64,000 nucleotides of DNA from an uncultured Clostridium sp. (GTDB taxonomy: Bacteria; Bacillota; Clostridia; Oscillospirales; Ruminococcaceae): NCBI GenBank assembly GCA_902490335.1, contig CABUDL010000001.1, positions 1 to 64,000 of the forward strand. Reading direction: 5' to 3'. This document shows, one piece after another, positions 1 through 8,055 of this stretch (its first letter is position 1; every line of letters starts with the position of its first letter). Under the pieces are notes generated by a model, which did not search any database, was not told the DNA's origin, and saw only the letters and a program-made list of their open reading frames with translations. A program made the translations under genes and the position numbers.

Positions 1-350
1 AGGAAGGCTTCGGCAACCCGGATACCGACCTGATCATGAACACCAAGAAGATCGAAGCTGAGGGCATCAAGACCGTTATCATCACCGATGAGTACGCTGG
101 TCGCGATGGTAAGTCCCAGTCTCTGGCTGACGCTGACCCATCTGCTGACGCAGTAGTAACCGGCGGTAACGCTAACCAGGTAATCGTACTGCCTCCAATG
201 GAGACTGTATACGGTCACCTCGAGTTTGTTGACACCATCGCTGGTGGTTCTGCAAACAACATCGACGCTCACGGCAACATCACCGTTGAGATCCAGGCAA
301 TCACCGGTGCTACCAACGAAACAGGCTTCAACTACCTGTCCGCTAGATAA
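1..350 (+). CDS. grdE: Glycine reductase component B alpha/beta proprotein GrdE, C-terminal part
   Basis: This is the last 115 codons of a gene that begins before the window. In this family the proprotein is cleaved at an internal residue to give a pyruvoyl-bearing subunit that, with GrdB, binds glycine as a Schiff base in selenoprotein component B. The visible part ends in AITGATNETGFNYLSAR, a C-terminus typical of GrdE-type subunits, and lies 20 bp upstream of grdB. The cleavage site is outside the window. The sarcosine or betaine paralogues (GrdG, GrdI) cannot be excluded from this fragment, but the linked grdA, grdC and grdD favour glycine reductase. Confidence 0.9.
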   Translation, partial: EGFGNPDTDLIMNTKKIEAEGIKTVIITDEYAGRDGKSQSLADADPSADAVVTGGNANQVIVLPPMETVYGHLEFVDTIAGGSANNIDAHGNITVEIQAITGATNETGFNYLSAR

Positions 351-370
351 TAGGAAGGGAAGGAAATACG

Positions 371-1687
371 ATGAGCAAAATCAGAGTAGTACAGTATATT
401 AACCAGTTCTTCGCTCAGATCGGTGGCGAAGAAAAAGCTGACATCCCAGCTGAACTGCGCGAAGGTCCAGTAGGTCCTGGTCTCGCATTCAATCAGGCTT
501 GGGGCGAAGAAGCTGAAGTTGTTGCAACCATCATCTGCGGCGACTCCTACTTCAACGAAAACCTTGAAAAAGCTCAGGCTGAGGTTCTCGAGATGGTTAA
601 ATCCCAGAACCCAGACCTCTTTATGGCTGGTCCTGCATTCAACGCTGGTCGTTACGGCGTAGCTTGCGGTACTATCGCAAAAGCTGTTCAGGACAACCTC
701 AACATCCCTGTTCTGACCGGTATGTACATTGAGAACCCAGGCGCTGATATGTTCAAGAAAGACGTTTACGTTGTTTCCACCAAGAACAGCGCTGCTGGTA
801 TGAGAGATGCTGTTAAGAAAATGGCTCCTCTGGCTCTCAAACTGGCTAGACATGAAGCTATCGGCGCATCCTGCGAAGAAGGCTACATGCCAAACGGCAT
901 CCGTGTAAACCTCTTCGAAAAAGAGAGAGGCTCCAAACGTGCTGTTGATATGCTGATTGCTAAGCTGAACGGCAAACCATACACCACCGAGTTCCCAATG
1001 CCATCCTTCGACCGTGTTGCTCCAAACCCGGCTGTTAAAGACATGGCTCATGCAACTGTTGCACTGTGCACCTCCGGCGGTATCGTTCCTCTGGGCAACC
1101 CAGACCACATCGAGTCTTCCTCCGCTTCTCACTACGGCGAGTACGACATCGAAGGCGTTATGGACCTGACTGCTGACAAATGGGCTACTGCACACGGCGG
1201 TTATGACCCAGTATATGCTAACGAAGATCCTGACCGCGTTCTGCCAGTTGACGTTCTGCGCGACATGGAAAAAGAAGGCCGCATCGGCAAGCTGTACCAC
1301 TACTTCTACACTACTGTTGGTAACGGTACTGCAGTAGCTTCCTCCAAAGCATTTGCTGAAGAGTATGCTAAGAAGATGAAAGCAGATGGCGTGGATTGCG
1401 TTATCATGACCTCTACGTGAGGAACCTGCACACGTTGCGGCGCAACGATGGTTAAAGAAATCGAACGTGCAGGTCTGCCAGTAGTTCACATCTGTACTGT
1501 AACCCCAATTTCCATGACAGTTGGTGCAAACAGAATCGTTCCAGCTATCGCTATTCCTCACCCACTGGGCAACCCAGCTCTGACTATGGAAGAGGAAAAA
1601 GTTATCAGAAGAAAGATCGTTGAGACCGCTCTCGAAGCTCTCGAGACCGAAGTTGACGATCAGACCATCTTCGACGTTAAATATTAA
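371..1687 (+). CDS. grdB: Glycine reductase component B selenoprotein subunit GrdB (in-frame UGA = Sec350)
   Basis: GrdB is the substrate-specific selenoprotein that takes the carboxymethyl group from glycine and passes it to the selenol of GrdA. The frame runs unbroken for 438 residues if the TGA at 1418-1420 is read as selenocysteine. The context is TST-U-GTCTRCGATM, the conserved redox motif of GrdB, and the frame and homology continue after it to the TAA at 1687. The N-terminus (VVQYINQFFAQIGGEEKAD) is characteristic of the family. The start at 371 follows AGGAAGG. A hairpin lies just after the UGA. Standard gene calling would split this into 349-aa and 79-aa pieces. Confidence 0.95.
1421..1450 (+). 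other. Candidate SECIS hairpin of grdB
   Basis: Directly downstream of the UGA, CGTTGC and GCAACG form a perfect 6-bp stem with a GGC loop (about 1433-1447). This is where a bacterial SECIS, the SelB-binding element, must lie. Position and stem are seen; SelB recognition is inferred. Confidence 0.55.
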
Positions 1688-1696
1688 TCCGCTTCT

Positions 1697-1742
1697 GAAA
1701 AGCTCTTGCCGGAGGGAAGTCCTCCCTTCGGCAAGCTTTTAA
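1697..1742 (+). terminator. Hairpin terminator after grdB
   Basis: AAAAGC...TTGCCG.AGGGA pairs with TCCCT.CGGCAA.GCTTTT around a short loop. The T-tract is short (CTTTTAAG), so partial readthrough into trxB is plausible. Confidence 0.7.
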
Positions 1743-1769
1743 GAAAATAAATTTAGGGAGACGATTACA

Positions 1770-2711
1770 ATGGATAAAGTTTATGACATTATCGTGTTAG
1801 GTGCAGGTCCTGCAGGTTTGACTGCTGCTTCTTATGCTGGCCGTGCAAGAATGGACACACTCCTTATTGAAGGAACAAAAGACGGCGGACAAATCGTTAT
1901 CACCAACGAAATCGAGAACTATCCAGGCTCCCTGGAAGAAGAATCCGGCCCGTCCCTGATTGCCAGAATGACAAAACAGGTAGAAAAATTCGGTGCTGAC
2001 CGCGTTACAGACACAATCGTTGACGTAGAGCTTGAAGGTAAAGTAAAACACCTGAAAGGCAACCATGGCGATTACTATGCAAAAGCTGTTGTTATCGCTA
2101 CCGGTGCTTCCCCTCGTCCGATTGGCTGCCCAGGTGAGAAAGAATTCACCGGTAAAGGTGTTTCTTACTGCGCAACCTGTGATGCAAACTTCTTCGAAGA
2201 TTTTGAAGTATACGTAGTAGGCGGCGGCGACTCTGCTGTTGAAGAAGCTATGTACCTCACCAAGTTCGCAAGAAAAGTAACTCTGGTTCACAGACGTGAC
2301 GAGCTCAGAGCTGCTAAATCCATCCAGGAAAAAGCATTTGCTAATCCAAAGATGGCATTCATGTGGAACACCACAATCGAAGAGATCAAAGGCGACGGCG
2401 TTGTTACATCTATGATCGTAAAAGACACAAAAACCGGCGAGACCAGAGAGATTGAGGCTGATGAGGAAGACGGAACATTTGGTATCTTCGTATTCGTAGG
2501 TTTCGATCCTAAATCCCAGCTGTTCGAGGGCAAACTCGAGATGGAAAATAGATACATCGTTACCGACAAATACATGCATACTTCCGTTCCAGGCGTATTC
2601 GCAGCTGGTGACGTTATCGTGAAACACCTGCGTCAGGTAGTTACCGCTTGCGGCGACGGCGCTGTTGCAGCTACCGAAGCTCAGCACTACGTAGAGAACC
2701 TGGCTGACTAA
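1770..2711 (+). CDS. trxB: Thioredoxin reductase (glycine reductase-linked)
   Basis: FAD/NAD(P)H-dependent disulfide reductase of 313 aa that reduces the adjacent thioredoxin. The N-terminal dinucleotide-binding motif is GAGPAG (residues 11-16), the redox-active pair is C134-A-T-C137, a second nucleotide-binding motif is VVGGGDSAVEEA, and the C-terminal FAD motif is FAAGDV. The length is normal for low-molecular-weight TrxB. The start follows GGGAGA. It lies between grdB and trxA, and trxB/trxA pairs are usual in glycine reductase loci, where they recycle the GrdA selenoprotein after each turnover. Confidence 0.96.
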   Translation: MDKVYDIIVLGAGPAGLTAASYAGRARMDTLLIEGTKDGGQIVITNEIENYPGSLEEESGPSLIARMTKQVEKFGADRVTDTIVDVELEGKVKHLKGNHGDYYAKAVVIATGASPRPIGCPGEKEFTGKGVSYCATCDANFFEDFEVYVVGGGDSAVEEAMYLTKFARKVTLVHRRDELRAAKSIQEKAFANPKMAFMWNTTIEEIKGDGVVTSMIVKDTKTGETREIEADEEDGTFGIFVFVGFDPKSQLFEGKLEMENRYIVTDKYMHTSVPGVFAAGDVIVKHLRQVVTACGDGAVAATEAQHYVENLAD

Positions 2712-2878
2712 TTGCCAGGATTTCCATCCAAAATCCAGGGAACGTTTTAAAAAGTTCGGTTTAATGAGAGTTTGAAGTCGGCACTTTTGGAATGTTCCAG
2801 AAGATAAAAATCTAAAAAAGTGGGACTGCAATCCGAACACGAGAATGCGCCTCTTTTAAAGAAGGAGATTTTGCAATT

Positions 2879-3205
2879 ATGTTGGAAGTAACAAAAGAAA
2901 ACTTCGAATCTGAAGTACTGCAGGCTGAAGGCTATGTATTCGTAGACTTCTTTGGCGACGGCTGTGTTCCATGTGCTGCTCTGATGCCACATGTACACGC
3001 TCTGGCTGACAAATATGCAGACAGCAAGCTCAAATTCTGCTGCATGAACACCACTAAAGCAAGACGTCTTGCTATCAAACAGGGTATCATGGGTCTGCCT
3101 GTAATGGCTATCTACAAAGATGGCGCTCAGGTAGAATCTCTGGTTAAGGAAGACTGCACCCAGGATTCCATCACCGCTCTGGTTGAGAAATACGTCAACA
3201 TGTAA
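2879..3205 (+). CDS. trxA: Thioredoxin with atypical GCVPC active site
   Basis: A 108-aa thioredoxin-fold protein whose active site reads G28-C-V-P-C32, replacing the usual WCGPC. The conserved cis-proline region is GLPVMAIYKDG. Thioredoxins linked to glycine reductase in amino-acid-fermenting clostridia are known to have changed active sites of this kind, so this is probably a dedicated partner of the upstream TrxB and of GrdA/GrdB and not the housekeeping thioredoxin. The start follows GAAGGAG. The 167 bp between trxB and trxA contain no gene. Confidence 0.93.
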   Translation: MLEVTKENFESEVLQAEGYVFVDFFGDGCVPCAALMPHVHALADKYADSKLKFCCMNTTKARRLAIKQGIMGLPVMAIYKDGAQVESLVKEDCTQDSITALVEKYVNM

Positions 3206-3316
3206 TCTTCCCGCTTTTGCAGGGGATTACCAATTCATTTAACCAAAGCAGCATCAGGCTGTTTTGATAAACCGGTGATTCGGTTCATCGGAGAAAGAAA
3301 TAAGGAGGATTTAGTC

Positions 3317-3790
3317 ATGAGCCTTTTGAATGGTAAAAAAGTTATCATCATCGGCGACAGGGACGGCGTTCCAGGCCCAGCAATCGAAGAATGCGTAAAG
3401 ACTGCTGGCGCTGAGGTAGTATACTCCTCTACGGAATGCTTTGTCTGAACTGCCGCTGGCGCAATGGATTTGGAAAATCAGAAGAGAGTTAAAGATTTCG
3501 CTGATCAGTATGGTGCTGAGAACATCGTAGTTGTTCTGGGTGCTGCTGAGGGCGAAGCTGCTGGTCTGGCTGCTGAAACAGTAACCGCTGGCGACCCAAC
3601 TTTTGCAGGTCCATTGACAGGAGTTCAGTTAGGACTCACAGTATATCACGTTTGCGAACCAGAAATCAAAAATGAAGTCGACCCAACTGTTTACGATGAG
3701 CAGGTAGGTATGATGGAAATGGTTATGGATGTAGATGACATCATCTCTGAGATGAGCTCTATCCGCAACGAATACTGCAAATACCTCTAA
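3317..3790 (+). CDS. grdA: Glycine reductase selenoprotein A GrdA (in-frame UGA = Sec44)
   Basis: GrdA is the small shared selenoprotein that carries the carboxymethyl-selenoether between component B and component C. It starts at ATG 3317 behind AAGGAGG and has 157 codons. TGA at 3446-3448 lies in the family-defining context ECFV-U-TAAGAMDLENQ, so it is read as selenocysteine 44, and the frame continues to the TAA at 3790. Length and Sec position match known GrdA proteins. Without Sec recoding only a truncated 108-aa ORF from 3464 would be called. A strong terminator follows, consistent with GrdA being made in excess. Confidence 0.96.
3449..3480 (+). other. Candidate SECIS region of grdA
   Basis: Immediately after the UGA, TGCC and GGCG can pair around a GCT loop (about 3450-3461). 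The stem is short. The assignment rests mostly on the required position next to a Sec codon. Confidence 0.35.
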
Positions 3791-3799
3791 ACCGAAGTT

Positions 3800-3862
3800 A
3801 TAGGTGGTGTGGTGGTGTGGTGATGAATCACCATGCACTGCACCGCCTATTTTCTTTTTTTA
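3800..3862 (+). terminator. Terminator after grdA
   Basis: ATAGGTGGTG pairs with CACCGCCTAT (one G-U) and an inner GGTGAT pairs with ATCACC; a T-rich tract follows. It separates grdA from grdC. Confidence 0.85.
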
Positions 3863-3984
3863 CACACTGTCCGTTATGGACAAACTTTACGTTATTTTTA
3901 TGACGATAAAGAAAATGCCTATTGGCAGAAAGCACAGTGCAGGGTGCCTTCTTGTGTAAAAAAAGCAGAATTCTGCAAAAATCC

Positions 3985-4013
3985 ATGACAACCCGCCTAT
4001 TTTAGTGTATACT
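3985..4013 (+). promoter_or_regulatory. Promoter for grdCD
   Basis: ATGACA (3985-3990), a 17-bp spacer and TATACT (4008-4013) give a good sigma-A-type promoter downstream of the grdA terminator, about 170 bp before grdC. Confidence 0.65.
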
Positions 4014-4060
4014 GATTATATGGGACTTGTCCTCCTTTTTTGTGATACAAAGGCGGGTCT

Positions 4061-4140
4061 CTGTCCGCTCGGGCGCGGCTTTTCGCGTGCGGGCAAACGT
4101 TGTAAAAACCGGGATTCTGCGGACAGGCAGCCGGTTTTTA
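4061..4140 (+). promoter_or_regulatory. Structured grdC leader: pseudoknot or attenuator candidate
   Basis: AAAAACCGG (4104-4112) pairs perfectly with CCGGTTTTT (4131-4139), giving a terminator-like hairpin. Its loop contains GCGGACAG (4119-4126), which is the exact complement of CTGTCCGC (4061-4068). The two helices are interleaved, so they form either an H-type pseudoknot or two alternative states. It lies 47 bp before the grdC start. No known riboswitch class was recognised. Confidence 0.5.
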
Positions 4141-4186
4141 GCAAGGAAAAGATTCATCAATAAAATGAATGAGAGGCGTGACTGCA

Positions 4187-5734
4187 ATGAACAGTGTAAT
4201 CAAAGGCGCAAGCTACATTCTTGCCCATACACCAGACATGGTAATGGAAAATGGTACCACCCAGACCACCGAGAAAATCGTAAACCCAGGTTCTGAGTAC
4301 CTCAAAGAACTGCCAAATCACATCAGAACTTACGAGCAGGCTCTGGCATATCTGCCAAACCAGACTTACATCGGCAATATGCATCCAGACGAACTGGCAA
4401 AATACCCACAGCCATGGGTAGACACCACCGTTGACGGCCTGAACAAGAGAGAGGGTAAATTCGGCGAAATCATGCCTGAAGATGAGTTCTACATGCTGAT
4501 GCAGTGCGTAGACGTTTTCGAGCTGGTTATGCTGGATAAAGAGTTCGTAGCTCAGGTAAAAGATAAATTTGCTGCTAACCCGGTAATCGACGAGTCTATC
4601 GTTGCTAGAATCCACGAAGGCGTTGACGCTTCCGAGATCGAGCACTTTGTAAACGAAGAACACGCTGAACCACTGGTATATGGTGGCAAAACCATCGGTT
4701 TCGTTAAGAGAGCACATGACGTTGACGAAAACCTCTCCGCTCACACCATGCTGGAGAACATGGTTTCCAAAGCATCTGCTGTTCTGTCCCTGCTGCACCT
4801 GATCCGTGTTACCGGCATCGACAAAAACGAAATCGATTACGTTATCGACTGCTGTGAAGAGGCTTGTGGTGATATGAACCAGCGTGGTGGCGGCAACTTC
4901 GCTAAAGCTGCTGCTGAGATTGCTGGTCTGAACAATGCTACCGGTTGTGACGTCCGCGGCTTCTGCGCTGGCCCAACCCACGCATTCATCAACGCTGCTT
5001 CCCTGGTTAAAGCTGGCACCCACAAACACGTTGTAGTTGTTGCTGGTGGTTGTACCGCTAAACTGGGTATGAACGGTAAAGACCATGTTAAGAAAGGTCT
5101 GCCAATCCTGGAAGATATGATCGGCGGTTTCGCTATCCTGCTGGGCGAAAACGATGGTATCAACCCAGAAGTTGACACCGAGCACACCGGCAAACACACC
5201 GTTGGTACCGGTTCCGCTCCACAGAACGTAATCTCCTCTCTGGTAACCAATCCTCTGGATGCTGCTGGACTGAAGATCACCGACGTTGACAAATACTCTG
5301 CTGAGATGCAGAACCCAGATATTACCAAACCTGCTGGCGCTGGCGACGTTCCGCTTGCTAACTACAAGATGATCGCTGCTCTGGGCGTTAAGAGAGGCGA
5401 GCTGGAGAAGAAAGATCTGGCTACCTTCCCTGCTGAGCACGGTATGGTAGGTTGGGCTCCAACTCAGGGTCATATCCCATCTGGTGTTCCATATGTAGGC
5501 TTCTGCCGCGAAGACATCCTCGAGGGCAAAGTAAACAGAGCTATGATCATCGGTAAAGGTTCTCTGTTCCTTGGCCGTATGACCAACCTGTTCGACGGCG
5601 TATCCGTAATGATCACCAAGAACTCCGGCAAGACCGAAGAAGCTGCCGTTTCCGAAGAGCACATCAAGGGTCTGATCGGCAAAGCAATGAAAGATTTTGC
5701 TGCTTCCCTGCTGGCTGCTGCTGACGAAGAATAA
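4187..5734 (+). CDS. grdC: Glycine reductase component C subunit GrdC
   Basis: Large subunit of component C, which forms an acetyl thioester from the carboxymethyl-Se-GrdA intermediate and releases acetyl phosphate together with GrdD. The 515-aa protein begins MNSVIKGASYILAHTPDMV, matching the family N-terminus; ATG 4187 is preceded by GAGAGG, so it is preferred over the in-frame ATG at 4169. The family is related to beta-ketoacyl-ACP synthase III-type thiolase folds. It has its own promoter and structured leader and is followed 51 bp later by grdD. Confidence 0.95.
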   Translation: MNSVIKGASYILAHTPDMVMENGTTQTTEKIVNPGSEYLKELPNHIRTYEQALAYLPNQTYIGNMHPDELAKYPQPWVDTTVDGLNKREGKFGEIMPEDEFYMLMQCVDVFELVMLDKEFVAQVKDKFAANPVIDESIVARIHEGVDASEIEHFVNEEHAEPLVYGGKTIGFVKRAHDVDENLSAHTMLENMVSKASAVLSLLHLIRVTGIDKNEIDYVIDCCEEACGDMNQRGGGNFAKAAAEIAGLNNATGCDVRGFCAGPTHAFINAASLVKAGTHKHVVVVAGGCTAKLGMNGKDHVKKGLPILEDMIGGFAILLGENDGINPEVDTEHTGKHTVGTGSAPQNVISSLVTNPLDAAGLKITDVDKYSAEMQNPDITKPAGAGDVPLANYKMIAALGVKRGELEKKDLATFPAEHGMVGWAPTQGHIPSGVPYVGFCREDILEGKVNRAMIIGKGSLFLGRMTNLFDGVSVMITKNSGKTEEAAVSEEHIKGLIGKAMKDFAASLLAAADEE

Positions 5735-5785
5735 TTTTGCAGGTTTGTTTTAAATCTGTAAACTGAAAGGAATGAGGAGATCATT

Positions 5786-6934
5786 ATGGCACAGATTGAA
5801 AAAATGATTGCCAAAACTTTCATGGACATTGCAACCGGTCTGGAAACTGGCTCCTTCGGAGCAAGACCAAAGATCGCTGTAACCGGTCTTGGAAGCGAAC
5901 ATGGCGAAGCAAACTCTGTGGAAGCTGCTGTACTGGCTGCTGACAGAGGTGTTGATGTTACCCTCATCGGCACTGCTGAAAACGAAAAATTTACTACCGT
6001 TAAGGTTTCTGATGAAGACGAAATGTACAAGGAAATGGAAAAAATGCTGGATGCCGGCTCGATCGACGGCTGTGTTACCATGCACTACCCATTCCCAATC
6101 GGCGTTTCCACTGTTGGCCGCGTTGTTACCCCAGGTAAAGGCAAACAGATGTTCATCGCAAACACCACCGGTACTTCCGCTGCTGAAAGAATCGAAGCAA
6201 TGATCCGCAATACCATTGCCGGTATCATCACTGCGAAAGCTTGCGGCATCAAAAACCCAACCGTTGGTATCCTGAACGTAGACGGCGCTAGACAGTGTGA
6301 AGGCGCTCTGAAAGAACTTCAGGCTAACGGCTATGACATCCACTTTGCAGAATCTTCCCGTGCAGACGGCGGCTGCGTAATGAGAGGTAACGACCTGCTG
6401 GTCGGCGCTTGTGACGTTATGGTCACCGACTCTCTTACCGGTAACATCCTGATGAAGATGATGTCTTCCTACTGCACAGGCGGCAGCTATGAGGCTGTTG
6501 GCTACGGCTACGGTCCTGGTATCGGCGAAGGCTACGACAGACTGGTTCTGATCGTATCCCGTGCTTCCGGTGCTCCTGTCCTGGCAAACGCTATGGAATA
6601 TGCTGCACAGCTGGTAAAAGGCAATTACAGAGAAATCGCTGCAAAAGAATATGCAGCTGCTAAGAAAGCTGGTCTGGAGAAGGTTATCGCTGCTCGCAAA
6701 CCAGTGAAGAAAGAAGCTTCTGAAGAAGTCGTAGAGTGCCCACCAAAAGAGGTTGTAACCGCTTCCGTTGCCGGTATCGAGGTTATGGACCTGGAGGACG
6801 CTGTACAGGCTCTGTGGAAAGCAAAGATCTACGCAGAAAGCGGAATGGGCTGCACCGGACCTCTGGTTATGATGTCTGAAGCAAACCATGACAAAGCTGT
6901 TGAGATCCTCAAAGCTGCCGGCTATATTTCCTAG
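5786..6934 (+). CDS. grdD: Glycine reductase component C subunit GrdD
   Basis: 382-aa PlsX/phosphotransacetylase-like subunit that releases acetyl phosphate. In Eubacterium acidaminophilum Cys359 of GrdD is the acetyl-carrying thiol; the equivalent here is Cys356 in the C-terminal motif AESGMGCTGP. The start follows AATGAGGAG. It is the last gene of the locus; a terminator lies at 7017-7062. Acetyl phosphate is used for ATP synthesis by acetate kinase, which is not in the window. Confidence 0.95.
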   Translation: MAQIEKMIAKTFMDIATGLETGSFGARPKIAVTGLGSEHGEANSVEAAVLAADRGVDVTLIGTAENEKFTTVKVSDEDEMYKEMEKMLDAGSIDGCVTMHYPFPIGVSTVGRVVTPGKGKQMFIANTTGTSAAERIEAMIRNTIAGIITAKACGIKNPTVGILNVDGARQCEGALKELQANGYDIHFAESSRADGGCVMRGNDLLVGACDVMVTDSLTGNILMKMMSSYCTGGSYEAVGYGYGPGIGEGYDRLVLIVSRASGAPVLANAMEYAAQLVKGNYREIAAKEYAAAKKAGLEKVIAARKPVKKEASEEVVECPPKEVVTASVAGIEVMDLEDAVQALWKAKIYAESGMGCTGPLVMMSEANHDKAVEILKAAGYIS

Positions 6935-7016
6935 TTCTTTTTTGAAAGCACAGGAGAAATCGTTACAGTAGAGAGCGGCTTTTGATGCTTTTCTAACATA
7001 AAAATCGTTACAAAAT

Positions 7017-7063
7017 AAGGTACACGGCTCTTGCCCTTGGGCATCGGCTGTGTACCTTTTTTG
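7017..7063 (+). terminator. Terminator of the grd locus
   Basis: AAGGTACAC (7017-7025) pairs with GTGTACCTT (7050-7058), followed by T6. Confidence 0.9.
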
Positions 7064-7131
7064 TTTTCTGAAGATAGAGAGCCAAGGCTGGTTTTTCACA
7101 CTTTCCATGGGGAATTGTTGAAAACAGCCAA

Positions 7132-7170
7132 GCAAAAGCGGCAGGACATCCATCGGATGCCCTGCCGCTT
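7132..7170 (-). terminator. Terminator after the glycerophosphodiesterase gene
   Basis: On the minus strand AAGCGGCAGG...CCTGCCGCTT form a stem with a CATC/GATG extension, followed by TTTTGC. Confidence 0.85.
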
Positions 7171-7189
7171 AATGGTTTATAAAAATTTC

Positions 7190-8008
7190 TTAAAATCGTA
7201 CCGGAGGCAAAAAGCCCTCAAAGATGATGGCGTCATATTGCCGGATGGCTGCCTCATAATCCTGCTCGCGGATGGTCCAGCCGACGGTGAGCGCACCGCA
7301 GCTTTTGCAGAAGGAGAAGGAATGACTGTCCTGTGCAAAGCGGTGGTCGTAGGCGATGAAATGAGGTTTGGAAAGGATGTTGAACATCATGCCGCCCAAT
7401 GCTGCGGAGGAAATGGCAGCCATCGGGTTGCCATTGGAAGGGATGTGGGTCGCCAGCTGTCCGCGCATAATCTGCGGCTCGTTTTTGGCAAACCAGCCCA
7501 TAATCAGCGGGTTCATGGATTCGATGCAGTAGTCGCCCGGGTAGTTGCGCAGCAGGTCATAGACCTTCAGACAGGTCCGTTCGATTCGTTCGGTGGATTT
7601 GATTTCCACAATCAGAGGGACCCTTCCGTTGACCTGCGCCAGCACCTGGGAAAACAGCGGAATCTTCTCAAAGGTTTCACCCAGATTATATTCCTGCAGC
7701 TGTGCATAGGTCGCCTGCTCGATGACCAGAGGGGAGGAACACATCCGTTGCAGGTCGTCATCGTGGAAAACAACAATCTTTCCGTCGGAGGTCATCTGCA
7801 AATCCAGTTCGATGCCGTAGCCTGCCTGTGCAGCAGCTTCAAAGGCGGAAAGCGAGTTTTCACAGCGGGTCTGATTGTCAAATAATCCGCGGTGGGCAAA
7901 ACAACGGTGATAAAATTTTCTTTGCAGCGGGTGCTTCTGGAAGGAGGGCATGACACACAGCGCACAGGCGCCGGCGCCCATCAAAGCCAGAGAGAGTAGG
8001 TGCTTCAT
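7190..8008 (-). CDS. Glycerophosphodiester phosphodiesterase
   Basis: Hydrolyses glycerophosphodiesters to glycerol-3-phosphate and an alcohol. The 272-aa protein has a hydrophobic N-terminus (signal peptide or anchor, about residues 3-20), then the GDPD catalytic signature: HRG at 39-41, E50-N51, ELDLQ at 67-71 and HDDD from 82. A KDN/E-type C-terminal strand (VGWTIREQD) is also present. It is 47 bp downstream of two nitrilase-like genes on the same strand and probably shares their promoter. Confidence 0.93.
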   Translation of the reverse strand: MKHLLSLALMGAGACALCVMPSFQKHPLQRKFYHRCFAHRGLFDNQTRCENSLSAFEAAAQAGYGIELDLQMTSDGKIVVFHDDDLQRMCSSPLVIEQATYAQLQEYNLGETFEKIPLFSQVLAQVNGRVPLIVEIKSTERIERTCLKVYDLLRNYPGDYCIESMNPLIMGWFAKNEPQIMRGQLATHIPSNGNPMAAISSAALGGMMFNILSKPHFIAYDHRFAQDSHSFSFCKSCGALTVGWTIREQDYEAAIRQYDAIIFEGFLPPVRF

Positions 8009-8055
8009 AACAAACCTTCTTTCATTTCTTGGATAGCGTTCTATTGGATAGGGAC

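Noticed and set aside
371..1687. Frameshifted or nonsense-mutated grdB pseudogene
   Set aside because: The frame is continuous and the only interruption is a UGA at the conserved Sec site.
4014..4186. Glycine riboswitch upstream of grdC
   Set aside because: The characteristic GGAGAG...GCCGA-type cores and tandem aptamers are not visible.
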